From Saprospiraceae bacterium (GTDB lineage Bacteria; Bacteroidota; Bacteroidia; Chitinophagales; Saprospiraceae), in NCBI GenBank assembly GCA_016787285.1, contig JAEUUV010000187.1, positions 1-34,894 of the forward strand: a stretch of 34,894 nt of DNA. Reading direction: 5' to 3'. Position 1 is the stretch's first letter. Every line of letters starts with the position of its first letter. The position numbers were made by a program, and so were the translations under genes. Positions 15,265-22,713 of this stretch are shown one piece after another. The notes below the pieces were generated by a model. That model had not been told where the DNA came from and did not search any database. It worked only from the letters and a program-made list of their open reading frames with translations.

Positions 15265-16554
15265 ATGACCGACCTGAAGGTTACCGTGCGCAAAATAGCC
15301 GTATGCGGCGTCAGCAACCGCGCCATCAAACTTTTTATCGGGCCGCTCGCCCAACGCCCCCACAGCCCGGTGCGCATAGCCGCCCTGCTTGACCCCGACC
15401 CGCTCCGTTTCGAAGTGTGCAAACGCCGTCACCCCGAGCACGCGCATTTACCTTGCTATCGCGACGCAGATTTTCAGACTATGCTTGCCGAGGTGCAGCC
15501 CGATGCCTTGTATATCAGCGGCATTGACAGTACCCACACGCCCTACATCCTTGCCGGGCTAAAAGCCGGGCTTGATGTGGTGGTCGAAAAACCTATGGTG
15601 ACAACCTGGACCGATTGCCTGCGTGTTTTGGAGGCGGAACGTACCAGCACCGGCAAGGTGCATGTAGCCTTCAATTTCCGCTACGCTCCCCTGCACCGGA
15701 CTATCAAAAACCTGCTCCGCGAGAACCGGATCGGAAAAGTATTGCAGGTCAACATGGAATACTTCCTCGACCCATTCCACGGCGCGAGTTATTTCAAACG
15801 CTGGCATCGCCAACGGGCCAATTCCGGCGGACTGGCCGTACACAAGGCTTGCCACCACTTCGACCTCATCGGTTGGTGGCTCGAACAGGCACCCAGACAG
15901 GTTTCGGCTTTTGGCGCCCTGAATTATTACGGCCCCGATTCGGAGCACAAGCCTGTCCACGCCGCTCCGGGTTTGCACTGTTCCGATTGTACGGCCCGCC
16001 CCTCCTGCCGCTACGACCAGTTTCATAAAAAACACCTTGATACTGCCGACAAAGACGGGTACACCGGTGTTCGCAACGGTCAGGAATACGGAACATATCG
16101 GCCGGATGCCTGTGTTTTTGACCCCGCTATCGACATTGAAGACACCTACGTGGCGGCTGTCCGGTTCGACGGCGGCGCCATGCTTTCCTACTCCCTGAAC
16201 TTTTCCGCCCCTTTCGAGGGCTACCGCCTGAGTATAACCGGAACGCAAGGGCGCCTCGAAACGCAGGTTTTTTTGCACACCCAACGCATAGATGCCTCCG
16301 TACCGAAAGGGCATACGGTTCAGATATTCGGCTTGTTTGGCGGCATGGAAACGATTGACGTGCCGGTCGAAAACGGCGGCCACCTCGGCGGCGATGCCGG
16401 TTTGCTGCGCGACCTGACCACCCTGAACGCCTGCTACGATACAGACTCGATTCTTGCCGGAGCACGCGAAGGCGCCATTTCAGTGGCTGTCGGCGATGCC
16501 ATCAACCGATCCATTCTGGAGCAAAAAATCATCACCATCCCTTCAATCTCCTGA
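15265..16554 (+). CDS. Gfo/Idh/MocA family NAD(P)-dependent sugar oxidoreductase
   Basis: Start set at 15265 (MTDLKVTVRKIAVCG); the longer frame from 15220 adds a run with no domain character and would overlap the -7 candidate. The product is 429 residues. The N-terminal Rossmann fold begins IAVCGVSNRAIKLF, a degenerate glycine motif. The family lysine is in VVVEKPMV (about 110-117) and the catalytic histidine region is HKACHHFDLIGWWL (about 192-205). An insertion with four cysteines (GLHCSDCTARPSCRYDQ, then DACVFDP) occurs in a subset of the family. Members oxidise or reduce hydroxyls of sugars, inositols and glycosides, or take part in oxidation-elimination deglycosylation. It is the first gene of the five-gene operon, 20 bp before the amidohydrolase. 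The exact substrate is unknown. Confidence 0.92.
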   Translation: MTDLKVTVRKIAVCGVSNRAIKLFIGPLAQRPHSPVRIAALLDPDPLRFEVCKRRHPEHAHLPCYRDADFQTMLAEVQPDALYISGIDSTHTPYILAGLKAGLDVVVEKPMVTTWTDCLRVLEAERTSTGKVHVAFNFRYAPLHRTIKNLLRENRIGKVLQVNMEYFLDPFHGASYFKRWHRQRANSGGLAVHKACHHFDLIGWWLEQAPRQVSAFGALNYYGPDSEHKPVHAAPGLHCSDCTARPSCRYDQFHKKHLDTADKDGYTGVRNGQEYGTYRPDACVFDPAIDIEDTYVAAVRFDGGAMLSYSLNFSAPFEGYRLSITGTQGRLETQVFLHTQRIDASVPKGHTVQIFGLFGGMETIDVPVENGGHLGGDAGLLRDLTTLNACYDTDSILAGAREGAISVAVGDAINRSILEQKIITIPSIS

Positions 16555-16574
16555 TTTCTCTTCTTCTATCCAAC

Positions 16575-17798
16575 ATGCTGAAACCCGTTATCCGCACCCA
16601 AAACGGCCAAACCACTACCCTTCCCGCCTTTACGATCGACGTAACAGGCTCCACTGGTTATGACATCCGAACCGAACGTTTTGAACTTCAGCAGGGCCGC
16701 ATCGTCCGGTGTCTCCCGGAAGATGCACTGCCCGATTTGTACGTCACAGCCGGACTGATTAACTGCCACCTGCACTGGCTGATGCTCGGCGGCACGTCGT
16801 TCCCCGATCTGGTGGACACCATTAAAAACCGCCCCGACGAGGTACTGGAGCAAGCCCTGGAAAATGCCGCCCGATCCCTGCGAAACGGCATTACCAGTTG
16901 TTGCGACAAAGGCGCGCCCAGTTATACCACCCGCCGCATTTACGAAGGTATCGAAGCCGCCCGCAGCAACGGCAAGGCGATTACCAAAACCCAGTATTCT
17001 CCCTACATGCTGGTGGTTTCCAATGCTTTCGCCGAAGACTGGTGCGTGCATGTGGAAACGGAAGCCGACCTGGAATGGGTAAAAAAAGAGTGGGCCGAAA
17101 CAGGGGCCGGCATTGTAAAAATGATCCCCGAATCGAACTTCTTTCCCGAGCCGCCGCATTTCAAATGGGTGTTCGACCATGCGCTGTTTGCCAAAGCCCG
17201 GGCTTATGCACAGGAAAAGGGGCTGATTTTTTCCATACATGGCAAAGGCGTGGAGTCTATCGAAACCGGTATTCAGGCCCGGGTGGATTCCATCGAACAC
17301 GGCCTGCAAGCCACGCCCGAACACCTGCGCCAAATGCAGGCACTGGGCATTTTTCTCGGGCCAACCCTCGAAGGATTTGAGTGCCGGCTGAATTGGTCGC
17401 ATGCGCACGGCAAAAACCTCGTGATGGCCGAATATGAGTGGGAAAAATCCACAGCGCTTATACGTACGGCCGCCGTCCTGAACGAGGGCAAGCCGTTCCC
17501 GAACCTGATTTTTGCCAACGATGCCGGCAGTTTCAACACCCCGCACGGCACCTTGCGCGAATTGTACCTGCTACGCCAGTGTGGCTATTCACCCGAGGAT
17601 GTGCTGCGTATCGCCACGATCAACGGCGCAACGTTCATGCGGAAACAAACCGAAATCGGACAATTGGCGCCCGGTTTTGCCGCCGACATGATTTATTGGA
17701 CCAAAAATCCGCTTGCCCTGGAACCGGAAGAATGGGCCAACCTGACCGATTACATCGCCGCCGTCGTCAGCGACGGCCAAGTGGTACACCTGAACTGA
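16575..17798 (+). CDS. Amidohydrolase family protein (metal-dependent hydrolase)
   Basis: A 407-residue protein of the amidohydrolase superfamily. It has an N-terminal beta-sandwich (about 1-58), then the TIM barrel opening with TAGLINCHLHW, in which His65 and His67 form the H-x-H metal motif. Further ligand candidates are the histidine in FSIHGKG (about 222), the histidine in SIEHGLQ (about 242) and the aspartate in FANDAG (about 316). The C-terminal segment GQLAPGFAADMIYW returns to the sandwich domain. Members hydrolyse C-N (sometimes C-O or P-O) bonds; imidazolonepropionase-like and dipeptidase-like proteins are the closest in layout. Its place between a sugar dehydrogenase and a deacetylase-like gene suggests a cyclic amide, lactam or lactone intermediate, which is inference. 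Its stop TGA overlaps the next start codon by one base, implying translational coupling. Confidence 0.87.
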   Translation: MLKPVIRTQNGQTTTLPAFTIDVTGSTGYDIRTERFELQQGRIVRCLPEDALPDLYVTAGLINCHLHWLMLGGTSFPDLVDTIKNRPDEVLEQALENAARSLRNGITSCCDKGAPSYTTRRIYEGIEAARSNGKAITKTQYSPYMLVVSNAFAEDWCVHVETEADLEWVKKEWAETGAGIVKMIPESNFFPEPPHFKWVFDHALFAKARAYAQEKGLIFSIHGKGVESIETGIQARVDSIEHGLQATPEHLRQMQALGIFLGPTLEGFECRLNWSHAHGKNLVMAEYEWEKSTALIRTAAVLNEGKPFPNLIFANDAGSFNTPHGTLRELYLLRQCGYSPEDVLRIATINGATFMRKQTEIGQLAPGFAADMIYWTKNPLALEPEEWANLTDYIAAVVSDGQVVHLN

Positions 17799-18607
17799 TG
17801 CCAATTGCACCCGCCGCCGACAAATCGGTTGAACTCCTCGCCGGCCCCCTTGCACACGATCGCTATGCGCGCCTGGCACTCGCCCGACAGGTTGCCGAGC
17901 GCACTGCAGCGAATTTCGGGGCGGATTTGTTGTTCTGCGCACTGTACGGCTCCGTCGCCCGTGAAACCGACGGCCCGTTCTCGGATGTGGAACTGTTCTG
18001 TGCCTGCCGTTCGGGCGACACGCCCTGTAGGGTGTATGAGTGGATCGAGGCCGGAATCAAAATAAAACTGCGGGTGTACACCGAAGCCGGCCTGATCGCA
18101 GAAACGGCCGCCGTAGATACCGAATGGCCACTCAGCCACAACAAAATTTTTTACCACAACCTGCTTGCCGGTAGCCCGGCCCTCCTTGCCGAACTCAGGG
18201 AACTGGCCACAAGCGCCGACGAGGCCGCGTTTGCATATACAATCACCCATGTTTACCTGGCCGAAGTGTATGAACTGACGGCTAAATTGTACAACCTCCG
18301 CCATCTCGCCGAGGTCGCCGACAAGGGTGCGGCACCCGTGTTGCTAAAATTGCTGGAACATGTTGCGATCATCCTCGGCATGGCCGAACGCCGGTGTTTT
18401 TCCACCCGCCAACTCATGTTGAGCGAGGCAGCAGGCTGGAACATCCTGCCCGGCGCCTTTCCCCAACTCTGCCGGCTTGCCCTGTCGGGCAATTTTGTCG
18501 AAGGCAACAAGGCGGATGGGTTGGTAGAGCAGTTGTGGTCGGAACTGGGCGCATTTTTGCAGCAGCGGGATTTACTCCAGACATCCGCTATTTCCGGTTT
18601 TTATTAA
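17798..18607 (+). CDS. Kanamycin nucleotidyltransferase (ANT(4'))-like nucleotidyltransferase
   Basis: A 269-residue protein; the start at 17798 (MPIAPAADKSVELL) overlaps the previous stop as TGATG. It resembles the ANT(4') kanamycin nucleotidyltransferase fold over its whole length. The nucleotidyltransferase motif is YGSVARETDGPFSDVELFC, with Ser52, Asp63 and Glu65 matching the G-S...D-x-E signature. WPLSHNKIF (about 110-118) matches the family's WPLTH segment. The C-terminal helical domain has AEVYELTAKLYNLR, where Glu159 and Lys163 align with the catalytic base and a nucleotide-contacting lysine. The third acidic position after the signature appears to be Lys90. Known relatives transfer AMP to a hydroxyl of an aminoglycoside. 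Embedded in a catabolic operon, it more plausibly modifies an amino-sugar-like metabolite; real drug resistance is not shown. Confidence 0.82.
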   Translation: MPIAPAADKSVELLAGPLAHDRYARLALARQVAERTAANFGADLLFCALYGSVARETDGPFSDVELFCACRSGDTPCRVYEWIEAGIKIKLRVYTEAGLIAETAAVDTEWPLSHNKIFYHNLLAGSPALLAELRELATSADEAAFAYTITHVYLAEVYELTAKLYNLRHLAEVADKGAAPVLLKLLEHVAIILGMAERRCFSTRQLMLSEAAGWNILPGAFPQLCRLALSGNFVEGNKADGLVEQLWSELGAFLQQRDLLQTSAISGFY

Positions 18608-18615
18608 TAAAGAAC

Positions 18616-19608
18616 ATGCGACTAACCGGCTTTTTCGACCTCCAGATCAACGGCTATCTCGGCGTTGATTTTTCTGCGCCAGATCTGAATTCCGTGGCAC
18701 TTGGCCGGGCATTCGAGGCTATTGTCACCGGCGGAACAGTCGGTTTTTTGCCTACCGTCATTACTTCTACACCGGAAGTATATGCCCGAAATCTGCCCTT
18801 GCTGGCAAAGGCAATGGACACGGTGCCGGGCGGACGGCACGCGCCGGGCATCCACCTCGAAGGGCCTTTTCTCTGCGCGGAGCCGGGCTACATCGGCGCC
18901 CACAATCCGGCGCACACACAAGCGCCCGATCCGCGTTACCTGAGTCATTTGCAAACTCTGTCCGAAGGAAAAATCCGGGCAATGACTATGGCTGCCGGAC
19001 TGCCGGGCGACGCCGAACTGGTCGCCGCCGCTACCGAAATGGGCATCCGGGTATTTCTCGGACACCAGCGCTGCCACACTTCCGATCTGGAACGTATGGC
19101 CCGGGCGGGCGCTGTGGCGCTTACACACCTCGGAAACGGCCTGCCGAACGACCTGAACCGCTTCGAAAATCCGCTGTGGGCAGGCCTCGTGACCGACAGC
19201 CTCGCAGCCATGCTCATCGCCGACGGCCACCACGTTCGAGACGACCTTATTCGCATCATTTTAAAAATGAAGGGCCGGGAGAATCTTGTACTGGTCAGCG
19301 ATTCATCCCCGGTTGCCGGACTGCCGCCTGGGCGCTACTTTGCCCTCGGGAATAACGTAGTACTTGAGCCTTCGGGGTACTTGTTTGCAGAAGGCAAAAA
19401 CTCCCTGGCAGGATCCTCGGCCAATATGTTGCACTGCGCCAACTACCTCGCCGGACTCGGTCTTTTGCAACCGGAGGAAATTGCCGAGGCCGCATTTTAC
19501 CGCCCGCTTCACCTCATCGGCCTGGTGCCGAACGATATTCCCGCAGGCCCAGCCGAGGTGTTGTACAATCGGGAAACCGGGCAATTTGAACTTGAAACCA
19601 CACACTAA
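18616..19608 (+). CDS. N-acetylglucosamine-6-phosphate deacetylase-like amidohydrolase (NagA-like, short)
   Basis: Start set at 18616 (MRLTGFFDLQINGYLGVDFS), 8 bp after the previous stop; the upstream open frame only shadows the preceding gene. The 330-residue product has the NagA core: DLQINGY replacing the usual H-x-H, GIHLEGPFL with the metal-binding glutamate (about 84), FLGHQRCH and THLGNGLPN with metal or phosphate-site histidines, and LVSDSSPVAGLPPG with the catalytic aspartate. NagA proteins are normally about 370-400 residues and begin with a beta-sandwich strand set. Here that N-terminal part is missing while the C-terminal sandwich segment (GYLFAEGKNSLAGSS) remains. Canonical NagA releases acetate from GlcNAc-6-phosphate in the cytoplasm. 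No NagB or sugar kinase is nearby, so the substrate may be a different acylated amino sugar. Confidence 0.82.
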   Translation: MRLTGFFDLQINGYLGVDFSAPDLNSVALGRAFEAIVTGGTVGFLPTVITSTPEVYARNLPLLAKAMDTVPGGRHAPGIHLEGPFLCAEPGYIGAHNPAHTQAPDPRYLSHLQTLSEGKIRAMTMAAGLPGDAELVAAATEMGIRVFLGHQRCHTSDLERMARAGAVALTHLGNGLPNDLNRFENPLWAGLVTDSLAAMLIADGHHVRDDLIRIILKMKGRENLVLVSDSSPVAGLPPGRYFALGNNVVLEPSGYLFAEGKNSLAGSSANMLHCANYLAGLGLLQPEEIAEAAFYRPLHLIGLVPNDIPAGPAEVLYNRETGQFELETTH

Positions 19609-19620
19609 AAACAACGGCTT

Positions 19621-21267
19621 ATGCGCCAGATTCTAAAAATACACCCCAACGACAACATCATTGTAGCCCTTCAGGACCTTAATGCCGGCGAGCGAGTAGG
19701 GCTGGACGGCGTCTCTTACCTGACGGCGGAGGCCATACCGGCCAAACACAAGTTTGCAGCGCTGGATTTTGCCGAAGGCGACCCGATCATCATGTACGGC
19801 GTACTTGTGGGCAGGGCCGGCAAACCCATTCCAGCCGGCGCCCGCATCAACCAGGAAAATGTGTCGCACGCTGCCGGTTCGTATCGAATCGAAACCGGAC
19901 GAACAAACTGGCACAGGCCGGATGTTACCCGGTTTCAAAACCGAACGTTCAACGGGTATCACCGGGCCGACGGTAAGGTCGGCACACGGAACTACTGGTT
20001 GGTCGTTCCATTGGTATTTTGCGAAAACCGGAACATTGACGTGCTACGCGATGCGCTGCTGGAGCCCTTGGGCTACCTGTCGGGCAGGCAATTCGGGGTG
20101 GATATGCCGCAGTTAATTGATCTTTTCCTCCGGGGCGCCACGGAAGACGACATTCTGCAGGCCGATGTGTTGCAGACAAGCGCCGAGCGCGGGCGCAGCC
20201 GTTTATTTCCACAGGTGGACGGCATCAAGTTCCTGACGCACGAAGGTGGCTGTGGCGGCACACGCAGCGACTCGGACTCCCTGTGCCGTTTGTTGGCCGG
20301 GTATATTCTGAACCCCAATGTAGCGGGCGCTACGGTGCTGAGTCTGGGTTGTCAATACACTCAAATGCAACTGCTGAAAGAAGCCATTCACGCCTTCGAC
20401 CCTGGGTTCAGCAAGCCCCTGTACATGCTGGAGCAACAAAAGAGCAAGTCGGAACGGGAGTTTATCGGCGAAGCCGTGAAAAAAACCTTTGCCGGACTAA
20501 TGAAGGCCAATTGCACAGAACGGCGCCCGGCCCCCCTGAACAAACTCGTTCTGGGGCTGGAATGCGGCGCTTCAGACGGATTTTCGGGTATTTCCGCCAA
20601 TCCGGCACTCGGGCATACTTCCGATATGCTTGTGGCTATGGGCGGCGCGACCATTCTTTCCGAATTTCCCGAATTGCACGGTGCCGAGCAGGACCTCATC
20701 CACCGCTGCGTCCGCCTTGACCTGGCCGAAAAATTTGCCAATCTGATGGAGACTTACAACAACCGGGCAAAAGCAGCAGGCTCGGGGTTCGACATGAATC
20801 CTTCGCCCGGCAATGTGCGCGACGGACTGATAACCGACGCCATGAAATCGGCCGGCGCAGCCCAAAAAGGTGGTATTTCTCCGGTGAGGGATGTACTTGA
20901 TTACACCGAACAGGTTGTGCATCCGGGTTTGAATTTACTTTGTACACCCGGCCACGACGTGGAAAGCACAACCGCTCTCGCCGGCTCGGGGGCAAACCTC
21001 ATCGTTTTCACCACCGGCCTCGGCACACCTACCGGAAACCCGGTGACACCAACCGTAAAAATGGCTTCCAATACGGCGCTTGCCCGACGCATGCCCGACC
21101 TGATTGACTTCGATGCAGGCGGCATCATTTCCGGCGAAGCCGGGATAGAATCCACAGGAAGCGATCTGCTCGAGTACCTCATTCGGGTGGCGAACGGCGA
21201 GCACACCTGCGCCGAACGGCTCGGGCACGACGAGTTTATTCCGTGGAAACGCGGACTTTCGTTGTGA
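19621..21267 (+). CDS. Altronate dehydratase family protein (UxaA-like hydro-lyase)
   Basis: A 548-residue protein. The N-terminal SAF domain (about 1-85; ILKIHPNDNIIVALQDLNAGE, then HKFAALDFAEGDPIIMYG) and the large C-terminal domain (about 105-545; GYHRADGKVGTRNYWLVVP, THEGGCGGTRSDS, LGLECGASDGFSGISANPALG) match altronate/galactarate dehydratases. These iron-dependent enzymes dehydrate aldonic or aldaric acids to 2-keto-3-deoxy acids. The length is slightly over the UxaA norm (about 495-500), and SAF and catalytic domains are fused as usual. It is the last gene of the operon, 12 bp after the NagA-like gene, and ends 4 bp from the stop of the convergent methyltransferase. The family call is sure; altronate as substrate is not, because no uronate isomerase or altronate dehydrogenase accompanies it. 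Confidence 0.92.
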   Translation: MRQILKIHPNDNIIVALQDLNAGERVGLDGVSYLTAEAIPAKHKFAALDFAEGDPIIMYGVLVGRAGKPIPAGARINQENVSHAAGSYRIETGRTNWHRPDVTRFQNRTFNGYHRADGKVGTRNYWLVVPLVFCENRNIDVLRDALLEPLGYLSGRQFGVDMPQLIDLFLRGATEDDILQADVLQTSAERGRSRLFPQVDGIKFLTHEGGCGGTRSDSDSLCRLLAGYILNPNVAGATVLSLGCQYTQMQLLKEAIHAFDPGFSKPLYMLEQQKSKSEREFIGEAVKKTFAGLMKANCTERRPAPLNKLVLGLECGASDGFSGISANPALGHTSDMLVAMGGATILSEFPELHGAEQDLIHRCVRLDLAEKFANLMETYNNRAKAAGSGFDMNPSPGNVRDGLITDAMKSAGAAQKGGISPVRDVLDYTEQVVHPGLNLLCTPGHDVESTTALAGSGANLIVFTTGLGTPTGNPVTPTVKMASNTALARRMPDLIDFDAGGIISGEAGIESTGSDLLEYLIRVANGEHTCAERLGHDEFIPWKRGLSL

Positions 21268-21271
21268 ATTT

Positions 21272-22036
21272 TTACTCCTCTGCCTTCACCCGATACACGC
21301 CGCTATCAAGTCGTTTTTTCACAAATTCAAAATATTCGGGCACGATCTCGAAGCCCACGTACTGCCGGCCCTCCAGCCGGCTGACCACGGCAACCTGTCC
21401 GGAACCGAGAAACGGGTCGAGCACCACATCGCCTGGTTGACTGCTGTAGGCCAGTATTTTTCGGATGATCTCGGCGGGTAATTTGGTTGGGGTTTTTACG
21501 TCGCCGGTCCAGTATTCGCGCGGGATATTCCATACATCCTCCTTGTCTTTGTAGTGGGCGCTGCCACCGTCGGAGTGTTGGGCATCCTTATCGAAGCGGG
21601 CGTAAGGGAAAAAACGGCGCTTTTTATCGTCCACGCAGGCAAACAGGATGTGGTAGTGTGAGGTGACGTACTTGCGCGTGGTGACGAGGCCAAACTGGTA
21701 TTTCCAGACGAGGTGATTGATGAGCGTAAACTCCTGTTCGTCAAGCGCGATCAGCAGATCTTTCAGGTAGTTCCAGCCGGAAAAAATGTACAGGCTTCCG
21801 CCAGGTTTCAGCACACGTTTCACTTCGGCGAGCCAGGCGCGGGTAAACTGGAGGTAGTCGCCTCCTTTTACCTCGTTATAGCCCTCCAGCACGCGGTTGC
21901 CCTTGCGGTTGTAGTTCCCGCGTTTTGCCTGAAATTCAATACCGAACGGCGGGTCGGTAATGACCAGGTCTACACTTGCATCCGGCAAGTGGCGCGCCAT
22001 TCCGGCAATGCAGTCTTCGTTGAAAATGATGTTCAT
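21272..22036 (-). CDS. DNA methyltransferase (N4-cytosine or N6-adenine, YhdJ-like)
   Basis: Start set at 22036 (MNIIFNEDCIAGM), the usual first strand of this family; an ATG at 22051 would add five residues. The 254-residue product has catalytic motif IV DPPF at residues 28-31 near the N-terminus. The S-adenosylmethionine-binding motif, DPFLGSGQVAVV, is near the C-terminus (about 205), so the motif order is that of the beta class. The late segment GRQYVGFEIVPEYFE is typical of the fold. The middle (about 85-165) should carry target recognition. No restriction endonuclease, specificity subunit or phage gene is adjacent, so it appears to be an orphan methyltransferase, perhaps regulatory. The recognition site is unknown. 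Confidence 0.9.
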   Translation of the reverse strand: MNIIFNEDCIAGMARHLPDASVDLVITDPPFGIEFQAKRGNYNRKGNRVLEGYNEVKGGDYLQFTRAWLAEVKRVLKPGGSLYIFSGWNYLKDLLIALDEQEFTLINHLVWKYQFGLVTTRKYVTSHYHILFACVDDKKRRFFPYARFDKDAQHSDGGSAHYKDKEDVWNIPREYWTGDVKTPTKLPAEIIRKILAYSSQPGDVVLDPFLGSGQVAVVSRLEGRQYVGFEIVPEYFEFVKKRLDSGVYRVKAEE

Positions 22037-22086
22037 TGCGGGCGGCAACATTCGGGAAAAAGCCGCGCATCGCCTAACAAGTGCCC

Positions 22087-22127
22087 AAAAAAGAAAAAAG
22101 GCCGGCGGGCCATTTGCCCGTCCGACC
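22087..22127 (-). terminator. Rho-independent terminator of the 22157-22498 gene
   Basis: On the minus strand, GGTCGGACGGGC pairs imperfectly (one mismatch, one bulge) with GCCCGCCGGCC around an AAATG loop. It is followed by TTTTTTCTTTTTT (22099-22087). It lies 29 bp after the stop and before the methyltransferase gene. Confidence 0.82.
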
Positions 22128-22156
22128 TGATCCGTATGTGTTTATTTGTTTGAGTT

Positions 22157-22498
22157 TCAGAGCAGTCCCTTCGACCCTTGCTTGGTCAGGTACTCTGTTT
22201 GTGTGGATCCGATGAGAATTTTGTACTTGCCGGCAGCCAGGCCCGACACGTCGAGCGACCAGTCTTCCGTCTCGGAGGTGAACACTTTTTGCAGGACCAC
22301 TTTGCCGGTGTTGTTGTACACCTGCACCGGGATGTGGTCTACCGGCAAATCATCGGGCAGCAGCCAGACTTTTTCCTGCGTGACCACCACCTCAATGTAC
22401 GGGTGTTGCGTGTCGGTGTTCGCCGTGGATGTCTGCGCCCAATGGGCAGCGTTTATACCCAGCAGCAGGGCAATCATCAAAAAGAGTTTTGTTTTCAT
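22157..22498 (-). CDS. Small secreted protein consisting only of a sorting-domain-like (DUF3244-like) fold
   Basis: A 113-residue protein: signal peptide MKTKLFLMIALLLGINAAHWAQ followed by about 90 residues. The mature sequence has the strand order of a T9SS type A sorting domain: IPVQVYNNTGKVVLQKVF, then WSLDVSGLAAGKYKILIGS, as in 'V-x-[IL]-x-D-x-x-G-K-x-V ... L-x-[IL]-S-x-L-x-x-G-x-Y'. There is no cargo domain in front and no terminal basic patch, and the end is a short KQGSKGLL tail. DUF3244 proteins have this form. It has its own terminator and sits divergent from the fucosidase, with a 215-bp intergenic region. Function unknown; a periplasmic or surface role is inferred from the signal peptide. 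Confidence 0.78.
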   Translation of the reverse strand: MKTKLFLMIALLLGINAAHWAQTSTANTDTQHPYIEVVVTQEKVWLLPDDLPVDHIPVQVYNNTGKVVLQKVFTSETEDWSLDVSGLAAGKYKILIGSTQTEYLTKQGSKGLL

Positions 22499-22713
22499 AG
22501 CTCAATATTATTAGTGTGTTTTTGTTCGGCCATACAGACACCAGCCCCGCCACCGGGGTTGCAGCCCCGATGCTCGTTCTCGATCAAACAAACGAATTGC
22601 CGGGTCAGCGTTCATTTTTCTCCCCTCAACGGTTTTTTGATCAAAGTGCCGGGCAACAAACAAAACGAAATGCTGAGGTTATCTTTGCTGCCGCTTTTTA
22701 ACAAATTACTGCC
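22499..22713. other. 215-bp divergent intergenic region with GGGG/CCCC repeats and a -7 box
   Basis: The region separates the divergent small secreted protein and fucosidase genes. Near 22548-22575 three G/C-rich blocks (CCCCGCCACCGGGG, then AGCCCCGATG) can form alternative short hairpins; no known riboswitch or RNA is recognised. TATCTTTG at 22680-22687, 26 bp before the fucosidase ATG, matches the TAnnTTTG -7 consensus, but no -33 TTG lies at normal spacing. Confidence 0.4.

Noticed and set aside
17438-17797. Upstream extension of the nucleotidyltransferase frame
   Set aside because: It overlaps the amidohydrolase C-terminus out of frame and lacks nucleotidyltransferase character; the ATG at 17798 is coupled to the previous stop.
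17798-18607. Calling this an aminoglycoside resistance gene
   Set aside because: The fold is related, but the operon context and the altered acidic residue argue for metabolism; resistance cannot be claimed from sequence.
22540-22580. A riboswitch or small RNA in the G/C-block region before the fucosidase gene
   Set aside because: Only short alternative hairpins are visible, with no known consensus.
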